Source of the DNA: Tamarix chinensis
Taxonomy: Eukaryota > Streptophyta > Magnoliopsida > Caryophyllales > Tamaricaceae
Assembly (NCBI GenBank): GCA_030549775.1
Contig: CM060175.1
Location: 5,084,564 to 5,148,563 of the forward strand
Direction: 5' to 3'
DNA length: 64,000 nucleotides
Part shown: positions 62,518 to 64,000 of the stretch, piece by piece
Numbering within the stretch: position 1 is the first letter of the stretch
Layout of the letters: each line of letters starts with the position of its first letter
The notes under the pieces: model-generated
What the model saw: only the letters and a program-made list of their open reading frames with translations
What the model was told of the DNA's origin: nothing
Database searches by the model: none
Program-made: the position numbers and the translations under genes

Positions 62518-63164
62518 TGTTGTGCCGTGAATAAATATGCTGCCTTGAAGCAAAATTTCGGCGTGACCGTGATGCAATCGTGATGTTACCTTATCCCCAA
62601 AGTTGACAAAACACTCACCATTCTCATACACCCAAGAATTGAGGATTTGGGATTTATAGAACTTTTATTCAGAAATTCAAATATAAAATAAAAGATGGAA
62701 TGCTTGGAAAAACAATGCAGAGAGAAGTTCGAATGTACACATTTTTTGGTAAATCACGACCTCATTAAATTGGAGGAAGAGTTGAGATAAAATTGATAAC
62801 TACTTTCTCACCTCTGAAAGACCAGCCATGAAGACGTAGAGTGTTTAACATGGAGCTAGAATTGGATTTTAACTAATTAGAAAAATAGAATACACAAGAA
62901 AATAAAAATAGTAAAATGATAAGGTTTGGGATCAAAGATCGTACTAAATCCATGCCCAGCCCAACCCAGCTCGGATGGACACGCGGTCGCATGCACGCGT
63001 ACGTGCGTGTGTCTAGATTCAATCCACAACTATACAAAAATCTAAGCCAATTTTTCAAACACATCCTTAGAGATGAGAAAATATAAATAACTCTCAAATA
63101 AATTATTCCACCAATGAGAGATGAGGAAAAAGCAAAAGATAAACTTTTGTTATTGCATCCAACA
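62518..63164 (-). repeat. 3' LTR of the copia element
   Basis: Termini TGTTG...CAACA are typical of copia LTRs. The start is fixed by the adjacent purine tract; the other end by the inverted terminal match and its closeness to the ALDH10 3' end. The second LTR is outside the window, so the boundaries cannot be confirmed here. Confidence 0.6.
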
Positions 63165-63735
63165 ATCCCCCAACAATGGTAAAACAGGGTAAAAACAAAT
63201 GAATATTTAGGTAAAAGGAGTAACACTTATCAATGTCACAAAAATTGAATTGATACGTAGTGAAGTGAGGTAACAATCATATTTAGGGAGTGTACGAATT
63301 TTAATCTACCTTAACATTTATTAAGACCCCCACAACACATGTCTTATCTTAAAATTTACAAATTCCGCAATAATAAAACAAGCACTTTTAATGGATATGG
63401 GCACACCTTGGATATTCACGAGTGCTCTAGAAGGTGACATACCTTCACATTGACCTAGATAAATCCATCAAGTGCGTTTTACAATCACCACCATGTAAGG
63501 CTATGGATTCATTAAGAGCATCAGAATGTTCAACCTCTTATACAACAAGCGGTGAGTTTATCAAATCTGTCTCACAAGAACCACCTAAAAATAGGGCTAT
63601 GAACTCATTAAGAGTCTAAGCTCATCTTGGAGACAAAGCACTACCACTTGTTATAGGGATGAGAATGTAGTGCAATAGAGTAATCATATTGTTTCATTTG
63701 ACCACAAGTAATATCCATCATACTTTCCTCAACTC

Positions 63736-63999
63736 AAAGGCTTAAACCCCATTTGCCTCGAAGACTCAATAATTACTCTTATTGTTAGACTCTTCGTGAA
63801 AGGATTTACCAAGTTTCTCTCAGATCTAACAAACTCTAAAAATATCACATTGTTCCTCAACAGTTATCTCACAGAACTATGTTTAACACGAATGTCTCTT
63901 CTTACCATTATATACATTGTTCTTAGCAATACATATAGCTACCTGTGAATCTCAATGTCAAGAAATCGGTACACATGGTTTCCTCCACAAAGGTAAATC
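63736..63999 (-). pseudogene. Copia RNase H C-terminus, frameshifted
   Basis: The minus strand reads DSQVAICIAKN-NVYNGKKRH, then, after a one-base loss, RVKHSSVR, an in-frame TAA, then LLRNNVIFLEFV..., NPFTKSL and SSRQMGFKPL. These are the conserved closing motifs of copia RNase H (D-S-x-x-A, YN-x-K-x-RH-I, R-x-x-MG). The missing base falls at the RH-I position. The element is therefore defective, at least in this domain. Confidence 0.8.
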
Positions 64000-64000
64000 A

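Larger units (their letters stand above)
62518..64000 (-). mobile_element. Ty1/copia retrotransposon, 3' part, runs off the window
   Basis: On the minus strand the order is: RNase H remnant (64000 to about 63740), untranslated stretch, a polypurine-like 'ttgttgggggat', then an LTR. The LTR begins TGTTGG at 63164 and ends CAACA at 62518, about 647 bp. The left flank at 62513-62517 is aaaat; its partner would lie beyond the window. Inserted in opposite orientation just past the ALDH10 3' end. Confidence 0.7.

Noticed and set aside
1..64000. tRNA, rRNA, CRISPR or bacterial-type defence systems
   Set aside because: I found no cloverleaf, rRNA-like stretch or repeat-spacer array; the tandem repeats are plant satellites and microsatellites.

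Overview
This window is nuclear DNA from a flowering plant. The evidence is long AT-rich intergenic DNA, many-exon genes with short GT-AG introns, three plant gene families (germin-like protein, GH51 alpha-L-arabinofuranosidase, ALDH10 aminoaldehyde dehydrogenase) and plant-type transposons. I cannot name the species. There is no operon, CRISPR array or prokaryotic feature.

Left third (1-17.3 kb): a three-layer nest of one repeat family. Element A (536-16836) is split by element B (2360-13473, opposite strand), and B is split by element C (3815-9592). Each has its own perfect 5-bp target-site duplication (acatt, ctaaa, ccaca). Each is 5.2-5.8 kb without its insert, starts TGTAACAC, ends near GGGGYATTTCA (degraded in B) and shows no gag or pol. 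They look like solo copies of an unusually long LTR, or a non-coding derivative of one. The nest sits in what appears to be a CACTA transposon whose right end is at 17329. A truncated fourth copy lies at 23866-24661, abutting a Ty1/copia pol fragment.

Middle (17-32 kb): repeat-rich and gene-poor. It holds one germin-like coding exon on the minus strand (19888-20499) with no recognisable first exon, and a 209-bp MITE-like element at 27944-28152.

Right half (32-62.4 kb), three plus-strand loci. (1) A complete 17-coding-exon alpha-L-arabinofuranosidase, 33613-40235, 671 aa, with both catalytic glutamates. (2) A decayed exportin-7-like gene, 41570 to about 47850, still recognisable exon by exon but carrying stops and frameshifts. 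(3) A complete 15-exon ALDH10, 55386-62354, 503 aa, ending in the peroxisomal signal SKL, with Ile at the position that distinguishes aminoaldehyde dehydrogenases from true betaine-aldehyde dehydrogenases. A minus-strand Ty1/copia retrotransposon begins 163 bp past its stop and runs off the window.

The genes do not form a visible pathway. The arabinofuranosidase should act in the cell wall or apoplast, the germin-like protein would be extracellular if expressed, and ALDH10 should act in peroxisomes. I found no convincing new biochemical system. The most unusual structure is the nested long-repeat family, with its member-specific internal satellites and regularly spaced hairpins.
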